A stretch of 64,000 nt of DNA from an uncultured Blautia sp. (GCA_934373235.1 CAKROW010000001.1:86094-150093), one strand, 5' to 3'; numbered from the stretch's first letter, positions 18,569 to 27,860 are shown. Translations and numbers: made by a program. The notes: a model not told the origin generated them from the sequence alone.

Positions 18569-20323
18569 TTATCTGTTCTCCTTTCCACAGCCTTCCAGGA
18601 TCATATCCACGATCCTCTCTGCTGCTCCGCTGCAAAGAATTCCAAGCTCTTTCAGCTTATCTGTTACATCTATGGGAAGCTTTTCTCCGTCCATGGTCTC
18701 ATTGAGAACGCCTCCCATAAACACAGGAACTGTGATTCCGGCTTTTTCCATTTCTGCAAGTACCCTTTTTGCAAAAGTAAGCGCAATTCCGTTATAAGTA
18801 CTGATGGCAACATAATCACTGTCAGTCTCGATCACAGTTTCTGCGATCTCGTCGGGACTCGCATCTGTTCCGATATCAAACACTGTGGCTCCTGCAGTCC
18901 TTAAGATTCCTCCAACCAGCTCCTTACCGAACTCATGGACATCTGTGGAGCATACAACCACCTTGATCCCCTTCAGGCTGCTGCTGTCTCCGTGAAGGTT
19001 TTCCAGACATTTCTGACGGATACCATCAATATTTTTAACCATGTCTGTAGGCCATACAGGAATCCTGCCGCCTTCCGGCCGTTCTTTACCAGGGCCGAAA
19101 TGAGCTTCCAGATATGCAGGTCCCAGTTTTTTCAGAGACATCATCATCTCTGCTGCATTACGGATATCGATTCCCATTGCATCCAGTCCTGCCAGGGTAT
19201 TTCTGTAAAAGATCTCCGCTCCGTCCAGAAGCTTTTTCTTATCTGTCCGGATCCTGTTCCAGTCTATGTATGGCTCTATCATCCGGGCATAAGCTTCCAG
19301 CCTGTTGGAAAGGATCTGTGCTTCCACGATCTCGTCGGGAGAGGGAATCCTAGCTGCCTCGGAAACCGGAACCGCATTCAATCCGTGGCCTGTAGGGGTA
19401 TGTATCTGAGAGATCATGTCTCCCAGAAGATAGCTGTTGATGACTGTGTAGTTTTCCGTAAAATCCATGCTGAAATCCGTTGTATTTCCATACACCATGC
19501 TTCCGCAGGAATCTCCCTCATTGATATCATCCAGAGCCTGTGCAAAGGCGATCCGGAGCATGGGGTCACTGAAAAGATTTCCAAAGCAGTGGCCAAGTTT
19601 GGCTCCGCACAGTTCCTGTACAATATATCTTTCAAGCTTCGCCCAGCCAAGGACCACGGAAAGATCATGAAACAGTGCAGGGAAACCATCATCCAGATTG
19701 GAGTGGACCAGCATTCCCTTTTCCTTATATTTTGCCATAATGCAGAAACAGGTCACTGTATCGGTAGTTCTTTTATTCAGGTCGTAGCTGAAGGGATACT
19801 CATATGTATAATAGTGAGAGGCATTTCCGATGGTGGTTCCTCCTGCTGCAAATGCACATCTTAAATTTTCCACCGCATTTAAGGTTCCGATCATGTTATC
19901 TCCGAAATGTACCATAACCGGCGCTGCCTGCGCCACGTCGATCCACTCCTGAGGACTTTCAAATACAAGACCAGCTCCTCTGGGAACCTTATCCCTCATT
20001 TCCGGGGGAACACCCATCTGACAGTCCAGACAGATTCCAAAACGATCCAGCCTGCAGCCTTTTTCTTCAAGTTTTTTATAGATGTACTGAATAGCTTCCC
20101 TGGTTTCCTCCGCAGAGTTATATCCGATATGGGCATGACGCATGATCCGTCCTTCTTTTTTGCACCGTTCCTTGTACTCTCTTTCGGAATCCACATGCAT
20201 CTTATCCATGAAAGGACTTCTTCCAAGTACCCAGCCCTCTGATATCTCATCTGCCCGGGTCTTTAATTCTTCCATCGAGGGAAGCTCTTTTTCTATAAGC
20301 TGCTGTCTTGAGATCTGTTTCAT
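18569..20323 (-). CDS. adenosylcobalamin-dependent mutase, catalytic and B12 domains fused
   Basis: A 584-residue protein. Residues about 1-440 look like the TIM-barrel catalytic subunit of the glutamate-mutase branch of B12 mutases; residues about 445-584 are a B12-binding Rossmann domain with the base-off signature DVHEFG (Asp461, His463, Gly466), a variant SxL motif as STY at 508 and the GG pair at 537-538. In clostridial glutamate mutase these are two separate genes. The barrel does not match GlmE closely by eye, and the segment IHTPTGHGLNAVPVSEAAR occupies the place of the GlmE cofactor-facing loop. A GlmL-type reactivase is directly upstream, supporting a true radical mutase. Reaction and substrate are unknown; a corrinoid methyltransferase is the main alternative. 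Confidence 0.78.
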   Translation of the reverse strand: MKQISRQQLIEKELPSMEELKTRADEISEGWVLGRSPFMDKMHVDSEREYKERCKKEGRIMRHAHIGYNSAEETREAIQYIYKKLEEKGCRLDRFGICLDCQMGVPPEMRDKVPRGAGLVFESPQEWIDVAQAAPVMVHFGDNMIGTLNAVENLRCAFAAGGTTIGNASHYYTYEYPFSYDLNKRTTDTVTCFCIMAKYKEKGMLVHSNLDDGFPALFHDLSVVLGWAKLERYIVQELCGAKLGHCFGNLFSDPMLRIAFAQALDDINEGDSCGSMVYGNTTDFSMDFTENYTVINSYLLGDMISQIHTPTGHGLNAVPVSEAARIPSPDEIVEAQILSNRLEAYARMIEPYIDWNRIRTDKKKLLDGAEIFYRNTLAGLDAMGIDIRNAAEMMMSLKKLGPAYLEAHFGPGKERPEGGRIPVWPTDMVKNIDGIRQKCLENLHGDSSSLKGIKVVVCSTDVHEFGKELVGGILRTAGATVFDIGTDASPDEIAETVIETDSDYVAISTYNGIALTFAKRVLAEMEKAGITVPVFMGGVLNETMDGEKLPIDVTDKLKELGILCSGAAERIVDMILEGCGKENR

Positions 20324-20343
20324 AACAACCCCTCTTTTCTATG

Positions 20344-21720
20344 TTATATTCTGATGATGTTCTTTCTGGCAATCTCCAGGGCACCTCCCGGATCTTCCCC
20401 ACAGGCCAGGCCTACGGCAAAAAGAAGATACGCACTGTCCAGATAAAATTCTGCCTGTAAGGGGAGAAGTTTTTCAGGCTCATTTTTTCTGCGAAGTGCA
20501 TATTCCATTACAGTTTTTGGATCTTCATTATTGATGACAGGTCCTCCGGTTCCCACAATACGGATCACATTTGTGAGATCCTTACCTTCACGGATCTCTC
20601 TCTCATCTTTGGAATAATAATTAAGGATCCGGCCGCTGTGCCTTCTGGCACCTGTATATACGGCCTGTTTTGCAAGAAATCCATCCACAGATTTTTCCTG
20701 TCTGTTTTCCGGAATGTAATCAGAATGTTCTGTTCGGAAAAGGCATTTTTTCTTCAGGATATCCCAGGGCAGTTCCGGCGGGATTTCTTCCATATCTGCG
20801 GCTCCCAGAAGTGAAACCGCACTGGAACGAAGTCCCAGATCACCTTCCACAGTTCTTTTGTGTTCCGGCTCCGGTGCGCCTATCACCTTATGTTCTCCTG
20901 CCCTGTTTCTGGTAAAACTGTATACATCGGTAGTTGCACCGCCTACATCAAAAAGCATACATTCTCCAAGCCCTCCGGTTCCGTTAAGACCATCAGCCAG
21001 AAGTGCACCGCCTCTCAGCACTGCTGCAGGGGTGGGCATCAGAACATCTCCCACCATGCTCCTCACTTTTCCAAGTCCCTTCATACCTGTGATCCGTCTC
21101 ATGAAAATATTTCGGATAGCCTCTCCTGCAGGCTCCGTATGAAGTGCGCCAAAGGATGGAAAAACATTTTCCACTGTGTAACATTCCTTCTGCCTCATGA
21201 GAAACAGTGATCTGACTTCTGCTGCTGTTTCCTGATTCCCGGCATATACCACAGGGCTGGTAAATCCGGCAAGCCCGGCCAGCTTCCCGGCATTTTCCAT
21301 CAGCCACTGGCTGTTTCCGCCTTCCACACCACCGCACAGAAGCAGGATCTCCGGATTGATCTCCCGGATCTCTTCCAGATCCTCCGGCTTAAGTCTGCCC
21401 CAGTAGCTTCCGATCACCCTGGCCCCTGCCCCAAGTGCGGCATTGGCTCCTGCCAGAAAACTGTATCGTTTTGTCAATCCTACAACTACCATCCGGAGGC
21501 CTCCGGCTGCGGAACTGCTTGCCAGCATCCTGGCATTTTTTACTCCTTCTGTGCCGATGACCTTTTTTGCTTTTTCAAGATTGGCTCTCAGAGCTATGCT
21601 GGCGTCTGTGGCAACTGTGGACGCATGTCTTGTTGTCATAACTTTTTCGCCGTTTGTCAGATCCAGCACTGCCATCTTGGTGTAGGTGCTGCCAAAATCC
21701 ACTGCAATGGTATATGCCAT
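20344..21720 (-). CDS. GlmL/MutL-family ASKHA ATPase, predicted mutase reactivase
   Basis: A 458-residue actin-fold ATPase with phosphate loops DFGSTYTK at the N-terminus and FDVGGATTDVYSF in the middle. In clostridia GlmL is encoded with the two glutamate mutase subunits and is thought to release inactivated cobalamin. It is 20 bases upstream of the fused mutase and has GAGGTGAGG before its ATG. Its presence is the best contextual sign that the next gene is an adenosylcobalamin enzyme. Confidence 0.88.
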   Translation of the reverse strand: MAYTIAVDFGSTYTKMAVLDLTNGEKVMTTRHASTVATDASIALRANLEKAKKVIGTEGVKNARMLASSSAAGGLRMVVVGLTKRYSFLAGANAALGAGARVIGSYWGRLKPEDLEEIREINPEILLLCGGVEGGNSQWLMENAGKLAGLAGFTSPVVYAGNQETAAEVRSLFLMRQKECYTVENVFPSFGALHTEPAGEAIRNIFMRRITGMKGLGKVRSMVGDVLMPTPAAVLRGGALLADGLNGTGGLGECMLFDVGGATTDVYSFTRNRAGEHKVIGAPEPEHKRTVEGDLGLRSSAVSLLGAADMEEIPPELPWDILKKKCLFRTEHSDYIPENRQEKSVDGFLAKQAVYTGARRHSGRILNYYSKDEREIREGKDLTNVIRIVGTGGPVINNEDPKTVMEYALRRKNEPEKLLPLQAEFYLDSAYLLFAVGLACGEDPGGALEIARKNIIRI

Positions 21721-21729
21721 CCTCTCACC

Positions 21730-22482
21730 TCAATTCATCAATAATCCGCCGCTGAAATTAACCACTTCGCCGTTAAGGTAATCGGCTTTGTCACTGCACA
21801 GGAACACTGCCAGCTCTCCGATCTCAGAAGGATCTGCCATACGGCCCTTCAGCACCTGGCTGATCTGTGTTTTCCATCTGCCTGCCTTCAGCACCGGTTC
21901 CGTTGCCACCCAGCCCGGCGCGATCCCGTTGGATGTGATCCCGTATTCAGCAAGTTCTATGGCAAAGGATTTTACCAGGCTGTTTAATGCTGCTTTGGAT
22001 GCCGCATATGCGGTGATCCCTGCTGTCGGCTTCCAACTGTCCACAGAACTGATACTGAGGATCTTCCCTGATCTCTGGTCTTTCATAAAGTGGTTCACCA
22101 CTGCTCTGGTCATCCGGAAAACTCCCATGACATTTACATCAAAGATATGGGAAAAATCTTTATCTTCCATCTCCAGAAAAGGTGCTGCGGGATAGATTCC
22201 TGCATTATTTACAAGAACATCAATACGTGCAAAATCTTTTTTTATATTCCGGACCGTGCTCTCCACACTGTCCGGAGAGCACAGGTCACAGAAATAAAAT
22301 TCTGCTCTTACCTTATATTTTTCTTTCAGTTCCTCTGCCACGGCACTGCCTTTTTCCCTGTTTCTTCCTGTAAGGATCACATCAGTTCCAGCAGTGGCAA
22401 AGCTCTGCGCAATGGCTTTTCCGATTCCTGTATAGCCTCCTGTTACAAGGGCTGTTTTATTGAAAAAACCGTTTTGTTCCAT
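21730..22482 (-). CDS. short-chain dehydrogenase/reductase
   Basis: NAD(P)-dependent alcohol or carbonyl oxidoreductase. TGGYTGIGKA is the cofactor loop, NNAG is intact, and the catalytic Ser and YAASK are present. Two starts are possible: an ATG at 22497 that overlaps the binding-protein stop but lacks a ribosome site, and the ATG at 22482 preceded by GGAAGTG, chosen here. It lies between the binding protein and the GlmL gene, so it probably acts on a pathway intermediate; sequence alone does not name it. Confidence 0.85.
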   Translation of the reverse strand: MEQNGFFNKTALVTGGYTGIGKAIAQSFATAGTDVILTGRNREKGSAVAEELKEKYKVRAEFYFCDLCSPDSVESTVRNIKKDFARIDVLVNNAGIYPAAPFLEMEDKDFSHIFDVNVMGVFRMTRAVVNHFMKDQRSGKILSISSVDSWKPTAGITAYAASKAALNSLVKSFAIELAEYGITSNGIAPGWVATEPVLKAGRWKTQISQVLKGRMADPSEIGELAVFLCSDKADYLNGEVVNFSGGLLMN

Positions 22483-22496
22483 ATTTGTCACTTCCA

Positions 22497-23327
22497 TCAG
22501 TCTTTTGCAAGATCTTTATATTTTTCAATGATATCCTCGCCCCAGACATCTTTTGACATTTCACCGATGGTTCCGTCATCCTTCAGCTCTTTGATGGCTC
22601 CGTTAACTGCCTCAAGAAGATCCTTGTTATCTTTGTTGATAATAAAATGTGCACCTACTACAGTGAATGGATCTTCGATCAGGTCGATCTTGGAAGCCAG
22701 ATTGGAGTCTGCATCAAGAACATCTGTAAGCATTGCCGGATCATTCATAACTCCGTCATATCGTCCGCTTGCCACATACTGCAGAGCATCTGTCATTGAG
22801 ATCAGAGTGGAACCTGTATCCTGTGTGATATCCGCATCCGGATGCTCTTCCATGTAGTCGTTATAAACCTGACGGAGACCATCCTGTTCAGGTACGGGAA
22901 CCAGTGTCTTACCCTTCATATCCTCAATGGATTTGATTCCGCTTCCTTTTTTTACTGCAAGACAGATCGCTGTGTAGAAATAGGAATCACTGATCAGGAA
23001 TTTTTCCTCTCTTGCTGAAGTTTTGTATTTGTCACCGGCCTCTATATCGTACTGTCCGGATTCAAGTCCTATGGAAGCTGCGTCATAATCAACCATCTCA
23101 TATGTAAAATCATAGTCGTCAAGTTTTTCATCAATTTTCTGAAGTACATCATAGTCAAATCCGGCAAGATTTCCATCTTCGTCCAGGTAGGAAAATGGAG
23201 CCACATTGGAATCCAGTGCGATCTTGACTGTTTTTGCCTTTGCAGATACAGGTACGGCAGCCACGCCAAGTACCATTGCAGCAGTTACACTGACAGCGAG
23301 CATTTTTTTCATTCTGAAGTTCATCAT
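22497..23327 (-). CDS. polar amino-acid ABC transporter substrate-binding protein
   Basis: Family 3 type extracellular solute-binding protein, 276 residues, with a segment VAPFSYLDEDGNLAGFDYDV typical of amino-acid binders. The N-terminus is a signal peptide ending near VPVSA, with no lipobox cysteine. That is unusual for a Gram-positive binding protein, which would normally be lipid-anchored. GGAGGAG precedes the ATG. The ATPase gene is directly upstream and both permeases a little further. The ligand class is likely an amino acid or a close analogue. Confidence 0.9.
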   Translation of the reverse strand: MMNFRMKKMLAVSVTAAMVLGVAAVPVSAKAKTVKIALDSNVAPFSYLDEDGNLAGFDYDVLQKIDEKLDDYDFTYEMVDYDAASIGLESGQYDIEAGDKYKTSAREEKFLISDSYFYTAICLAVKKGSGIKSIEDMKGKTLVPVPEQDGLRQVYNDYMEEHPDADITQDTGSTLISMTDALQYVASGRYDGVMNDPAMLTDVLDADSNLASKIDLIEDPFTVVGAHFIINKDNKDLLEAVNGAIKELKDDGTIGEMSKDVWGEDIIEKYKDLAKD

Positions 23328-23399
23328 AATCTTCTCCTCCTCTTGATCAAATGTTATCAGAAGCTGTTATTTAAATATCCCTGCGGGATAGATAAATCT

Positions 23400-24134
23400 T
23401 TATTTGCGGATATTGCTTAAAAACTGTTTTGTTCTTTCTTCCTTAGGATGATCGATAACCTCCTCTGGTCTTCCCTGTTCAATAACCTTGCCTCCGTCCA
23501 TAAATACCACTCTGGAAGCTACATCATGTGCAAAGCCTATCTCATGTGTGACAACGATCATTGTGATTCCTGTTTCTGCCACATCCTTCATTACGTTTAA
23601 TACCTCTCCTACAAGCTCCGGATCCAGTGCCGAGGTAGGTTCATCAAAAAGTATTACCTCCGGGTTCAGCACCAGTGCTCTCGCAATCGCTGCACGCTGC
23701 TGCTGTCCGCCGGACATCTGGGACGGATAATAATCAAGTCTCTCTCCAAGTCCTACCTTCTGCAGTGCCTGAGCACTTAATCTCCTGGCTTTTTCCTTTT
23801 CCATTTTCTGGACAAGTACCAGACCTTCCATTACATTCTGGAGTGCTGTCATATTTTTGAAGAGATTGTAGTTCTGAAAAACCATTGCTGTTCTTTTTCT
23901 CACTTCATGGATCTCTTTCTTGGATGCATCTGCACAGTTCACATCCATGTCGTCAAATTCAATATGTCCCTCATTTGCAGCATCCAGAAAATTGATGGTC
24001 CGGAGAAATGTTGTCTTTCCGGAACCGCTGGGACCCAGGATCGCCACAACCTCTCCCTTTTCAATTTTAAGATCCACACCTTTTAAAACGTTCAGGTCTC
24101 CAAAAGATTTTTTGATTCCTCTCATCTCGATCAT
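23400..24134 (-). CDS. polar amino-acid ABC transporter ATPase
   Basis: Energises the importer. Walker A is GPSGSGKTTF, the signature is SGGQQQR and Walker B is VILFDEP; the 244-residue size matches GlnQ/HisP proteins. The frame is open to 24188, but the ATG at 24134 has GGAGAGGAG in front and is the start. It is separated from the upstream exporter gene by its own promoter, putative operator and a leader terminator. Confidence 0.95.
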   Translation of the reverse strand: MIEMRGIKKSFGDLNVLKGVDLKIEKGEVVAILGPSGSGKTTFLRTINFLDAANEGHIEFDDMDVNCADASKKEIHEVRKRTAMVFQNYNLFKNMTALQNVMEGLVLVQKMEKEKARRLSAQALQKVGLGERLDYYPSQMSGGQQQRAAIARALVLNPEVILFDEPTSALDPELVGEVLNVMKDVAETGITMIVVTHEIGFAHDVASRVVFMDGGKVIEQGRPEEVIDHPKEERTKQFLSNIRK

Positions 24135-24171
24135 AATGCTTCTCTCCTCTCCGCCTGAAAAATTATGAAAT

Positions 24172-24215
24172 AAAAAAAAGGACAGCAAAGATGGATTTAC
24201 GCTTCTTTGCTATCC
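24172..24215 (-). terminator. intrinsic terminator in the leader of the ABC ATPase gene
   Basis: A 12-bp stem (24215-24204 with 24191-24180, one G-U pair) is followed on the minus strand by eight U residues. It lies between a good promoter and the ATPase ribosome site, so it is either an attenuator of the downstream transcript or the end of the upstream one. Its loop-side sequence CAAAGAAGC also occurs in the aminotransferase leader terminator. Confidence 0.8.
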
Positions 24216-24272
24216 TTAACTATTTCTTATCCAGTTCCATTTCATTCTGGCAATGTTGTAATATGTCTTATT

Positions 24273-24285
24273 TGTTGTCTGATGT
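24273..24285 (-). promoter_or_regulatory. putative operator, copy 2 of the 13-bp block motif
   Basis: ACATCAGACAACA on the minus strand begins seven bases after the -10 box, so it covers the likely transcription start. The same motif, with one C/T difference, sits in the same place at 27927-27915. The neighbouring GntR protein is the obvious candidate to bind it, which is inference. Confidence 0.6.
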
Positions 24286-24292
24286 TGCATAG

Positions 24293-24321
24293 AAGATATC
24301 ACTTTCATCATACTTTGTCAA
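24293..24321 (-). promoter_or_regulatory. promoter for the ABC ATPase and downstream genes
   Basis: Perfect TTGACA (24321-24316), 17-base spacer, TATCTT (24298-24293) on the minus strand. It overlaps the 3' end of the TauE-like gene, giving the downstream part of the block, including the mutase and glycyl radical enzyme, a second entry point. Confidence 0.75.
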
Positions 24322-25183
24322 TACCTTTTTCCCTGAAATTTTTTAAAAACATTGTTCCTGCACAGTAAAGAAGCAGAAATACCATACCTGCCTGGAGATA
24401 TTTCACATCTACTTTGTTTACATATCTCACTGCTGCCAACACTGCAAGCACACCGCAAAACGACATCACCGCAGGCTTGCCTGCATAGCTTTTTTCGTCC
24501 AGAAACTGAAAAGCTCCAAAGCAGCAGCTTACCACATTCCCGGCCATGACCACCGGATATACTGCCCTCATGCTCATTCCCAGCAAAAGCAGGATCGCCA
24601 TGTCAGGCACTGTAGCTCCAAGCCCTATCATATTCAGGCCTCCGAAAACAAAGAATCCTGCCATTGCCACTGCCAGTTTCCAGGAGTGCAGCCCTTCTGC
24701 CCCGCCTCCCTGGATCCCGAAAAAGAACAGCCTGAATATGATCAGCCCGGCAGCACCAATAAGACAGATCCCCATTACCAGCCGAAGGAATCTTACATTC
24801 ATATGTACGATCAGCTTCACTCCCACAACAGCTCCCGCTGTTTGTGCAGCCACACATGCAAGAAGCGTTATGGGATCCACTTCCACAGTCCCCAGAAATG
24901 CAAGTGCCATAGTTCCTACAGGAAGGATTGCCGCTACGATGATGGTTCCCGGAAGGAGCTCATCATCCACCCGGTTTCCTTTCCTGTAAAACAGCATGGA
25001 TATGGGACTGTCTGATATCCCGAAGGTACCCAGAAACATGGCACATACGGAAGCCAGTCCATAATACCAGAATTCTCCCTTTTCCCTGCTTACACTGTCA
25101 CGATCCCTGTAAAGCTGCCTGAACAGCCGAATGCTGTAAACTGCCATAAGCAGTAAAATCCCGACAAATACTACTTTGACCAT
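24308..25183 (-). CDS. TauE/SafE-family anion exporter
   Basis: A 291-residue membrane protein with about eight or nine segments in two halves, matching the TauE/SafE sulfite/organosulfonate exporter family. AGGAG precedes the ATG. Members next to sulfonate-degrading enzymes export sulfite or sulfonates, although others move different organic anions. Its location inside an amino-acid importer operon is unusual and is one reason to suspect a sulfur-containing substrate. Confidence 0.85.
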   Translation of the reverse strand: MVKVVFVGILLLMAVYSIRLFRQLYRDRDSVSREKGEFWYYGLASVCAMFLGTFGISDSPISMLFYRKGNRVDDELLPGTIIVAAILPVGTMALAFLGTVEVDPITLLACVAAQTAGAVVGVKLIVHMNVRFLRLVMGICLIGAAGLIIFRLFFFGIQGGGAEGLHSWKLAVAMAGFFVFGGLNMIGLGATVPDMAILLLLGMSMRAVYPVVMAGNVVSCCFGAFQFLDEKSYAGKPAVMSFCGVLAVLAAVRYVNKVDVKYLQAGMVFLLLYCAGTMFLKNFREKGIDKV

Positions 25184-25192
25184 ACGCAGCTC

Positions 25193-25909
25193 CTATTTTG
25201 CGGCAACCATGCCATTGCGGTTAAAATGATTTGCACGTTTCTCAAGTACAGCAAAAACTCTCTCAAGGATCAGGTTCAGGGCCCAGTACAGAAGTGCTGC
25301 AATAGTATATGCCTCCAGGAAATTCAGGCCGCTTCCTGCAACTGTTTTAGCCTCTCCCATAACATCCATGACCATAACCATATATGCCAGGGAAGTATCC
25401 TTCACCATTCCGATAAAAGTATTTCCCACATTTGGAAGTGCAACAACCACTGCCTGTGGGATGATCACCCGCCGCATAGCCTGTACAGATGTCATTCCGA
25501 TGGAATGTGCTGCCTCCATCTGTCCTGCATCCACGGACATCAGTGCAGAACGGATCACCTCTGACATATAGGCGGTATAATTACACACAAGTGCAACAGC
25601 GGCGACCGCAAAGGGAGGAATGATCACGTAGGTATCCATTCCCATGGTATCTACCAGCGACTGTATCCATATAGGCAGTGCTACAAAAACAAAATATAGC
25701 TGTACCATAAGTGGGACACCACGGATAAAATTCAGATACACTGATGCAAGTTTTCCAAAAAACGGTACATTGTACATCCTGCAAAGACATACCACAAGTC
25801 CAAGTGCAGTACTGAATACCATTCCAACCACTGTCAGAAGCAGTGTCACGGGAAGTCCTTCAAGAATTTTGGGAATCGCGGAAATTGCAAATTCAACATT
25901 AAATACCAT
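25193..25909 (-). CDS. polar amino-acid ABC transporter permease (second)
   Basis: A 238-residue membrane subunit of the HisMQ/GlnP type. It has the N-terminal TLLLTVVGMVFSTALG segment and the ATPase-coupling EAA loop seen as EAAHSIGMTSVQAMRRVIIP. GGAGG precedes the ATG. With the permease directly upstream it should form the heterodimeric channel. Confidence 0.94.
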   Translation of the reverse strand: MVFNVEFAISAIPKILEGLPVTLLLTVVGMVFSTALGLVVCLCRMYNVPFFGKLASVYLNFIRGVPLMVQLYFVFVALPIWIQSLVDTMGMDTYVIIPPFAVAAVALVCNYTAYMSEVIRSALMSVDAGQMEAAHSIGMTSVQAMRRVIIPQAVVVALPNVGNTFIGMVKDTSLAYMVMVMDVMGEAKTVAGSGLNFLEAYTIAALLYWALNLILERVFAVLEKRANHFNRNGMVAAK

Positions 25910-25914
25910 ACTAT

Positions 25915-26643
25915 CTACCTCCTTGCCATTCTTACTTTTCTGCCGGAACCAAGGACACGCATATCCTTGTTAAGGCGACATTCGATTCCATGCAGGCATT
26001 TATCCAGGATAAAGCATACTACCCAGTAGCACACTGCAACACCTGTATAAATTCCAATAGATCCGATTCCGTGACGGGCATTTACCAGTGCGCTTCCTCT
26101 TCCCATCATCTCCACAAAACCTATGGAAAAAGCAAGGGAGATCGCCTTGAAATCATCCAGCAGCAGGTTTGTCATGCCCGGCAGTGCGATCCTTGCACCC
26201 TGAGGAAGGATCACTCTTCGAAATACCTGGAAAGAGCTCATTCCAATACTTAAACCTGCTTCGATCTGACCTTTTTCAATAGAATAATACGCACCTCTGA
26301 ATGTCTCCGCCAGGAAAGCCCCCAGGTTAAACCCGTAAGCCACATAAGCAAAAATTGCCACGTTCCACTGGTTTGCCGCTGTAATTCCAAACCCGTTGAT
26401 AAAAATTGCTTTCAATCCGAAATAAACAATAAGGATCTGTATCAGAAGCGGTGTTCCTCTCTCAAAAGATATGAACACAGCCAGGATCGTTTTTAATATC
26501 CTGATTTTTTTAAGTCTGACTGCCGCAAAAAGAATTCCAAGCACAATTCCCGTGAAAACCACACACACAAACAGAAGCAGTGTTTCCGGGATCACTGACG
26601 CGACTTTCGGCAATGTATCAATAAAAGCATTTACTGACTTCAT
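25915..26643 (-). CDS. polar amino-acid ABC transporter permease (first)
   Basis: A 242-residue HisMQ-type permease with the EAA loop EAGLSIGMSSFQVFRRVILP. The frame is open to 26724 inside the aminotransferase gene, but the ATG at 26643 follows AAGGAGGG and gives the usual length. Only five bases separate it from the next permease. Confidence 0.94.
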   Translation of the reverse strand: MKSVNAFIDTLPKVASVIPETLLLFVCVVFTGIVLGILFAAVRLKKIRILKTILAVFISFERGTPLLIQILIVYFGLKAIFINGFGITAANQWNVAIFAYVAYGFNLGAFLAETFRGAYYSIEKGQIEAGLSIGMSSFQVFRRVILPQGARIALPGMTNLLLDDFKAISLAFSIGFVEMMGRGSALVNARHGIGSIGIYTGVAVCYWVVCFILDKCLHGIECRLNKDMRVLGSGRKVRMARR

Positions 26644-26660
26644 TTCCTTTCCCTCCTTTT

Positions 26661-27821
26661 TTACAGGCTTTCCATAAATTTCCGGATACGTCTTAAACCT
26701 TCTGCCATATCCTCCGGTGAGCATACATAGGAAATTCTCACAAATCCCTCTCCTGCTGCTCCAAATGCGCTTCCCGGAACTACCACTACCCTGGCTTCTT
26801 TAAGAAGCTTCACAGCAAATTCCTCGGAAGTCATTCCGGTCTGCCTGATATTTACAAATGCATAAAAAGCTCCTTCCGGTGTCACCATGGAAAGTCCCGG
26901 CATGGTCCCGATCTCTTTCATGATCAGTCTTCTGTTTTCTCCGTATACACGGCTCATGATCTGAAGTGTCTCATCCGGACCATTCAGTGCAGCCAGCGCC
27001 GCATACTGGGTTGGTGTGTTCACACAGGAAACCACATTTTCCTGGATTTTCACCATATCCCCAATGATCTCAGAAGGTCCCAGGGCAAATCCACATCTCC
27101 AGCCTGTCATTGCATAGGTTTTGGAAAAGCTGTCCACGATCACAGTTCTTTCTCTCATTCCCGGACAGGTTGCAATGGAAAAATATTTTGCATCACCGTA
27201 CAGAAATTCCTGATATACCTCATCTGTGAGAAGATATAGATCTTTTTCAACACAAAGCTCTGCAATTTCTCTCAAGGTCTTCTCATCTGTCACACTTCCG
27301 GTCGGATTGGACGGTGAATTGATAAGAAGAAGCTTGGTCTTATCTGTCACTGCATTTCTCAGGTTTTCCACGTTGTACCGGAACCCGTCTTCCTCTTTAA
27401 GCGGCACGATCTGGGGAACTGCACCGCACATTCCGATCTGTCCGATATAATTGGAAAAATACGGTGCTCCCATAAGCACTCCATCTCCCGGTTCCAGGAG
27501 CACTTTCATGGTAAGATAAAGAGCTTCCACTCCACCGGAGGTTACCATGATCTCTGATTCCGGATCATATTCCACTCCCTTTTTGATCTTCATTTTTTCT
27601 GAAAGAGCCTGACGCAGAGGCAGGATACCGGCATTTACCGTATAATGGGTATCTCCCCTGGAAATAGCATCCTCTGCAGCCCGGGTTATATGTTCCGCAG
27701 CCGTAAAGCCCGGCTCCCCAAGAGAAAAACTGATAACATTATCCATCTTCTGTGCCATATTGAACATTTTACGGATACCAGATCCCGGCAGTGCCTCAAT
27801 TGCCTGATTTCTTTTTTTCAT
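26661..27821 (-). CDS. class I/II PLP-dependent aminotransferase
   Basis: First gene of the block; moves an amino group between an amino acid and a 2-oxoacid. The PLP lysine is in SFSKTYAMTGWRCGF, with the NSPSNPTG loop and the phosphate/carboxylate Arg in FVRISY. 386 residues from the ATG at 27821, which has GGAGGG in front; an ORF extension to 27854 has no ribosome site. It resembles aspartate/aromatic-type enzymes, but specificity is not readable. It may act on the imported substrate. Confidence 0.92.
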   Translation of the reverse strand: MKKRNQAIEALPGSGIRKMFNMAQKMDNVISFSLGEPGFTAAEHITRAAEDAISRGDTHYTVNAGILPLRQALSEKMKIKKGVEYDPESEIMVTSGGVEALYLTMKVLLEPGDGVLMGAPYFSNYIGQIGMCGAVPQIVPLKEEDGFRYNVENLRNAVTDKTKLLLINSPSNPTGSVTDEKTLREIAELCVEKDLYLLTDEVYQEFLYGDAKYFSIATCPGMRERTVIVDSFSKTYAMTGWRCGFALGPSEIIGDMVKIQENVVSCVNTPTQYAALAALNGPDETLQIMSRVYGENRRLIMKEIGTMPGLSMVTPEGAFYAFVNIRQTGMTSEEFAVKLLKEARVVVVPGSAFGAAGEGFVRISYVCSPEDMAEGLRRIRKFMESL

Positions 27822-27860
27822 TGAGCATCCCTCCACACTTTTTTTCAAACACACTATAAA

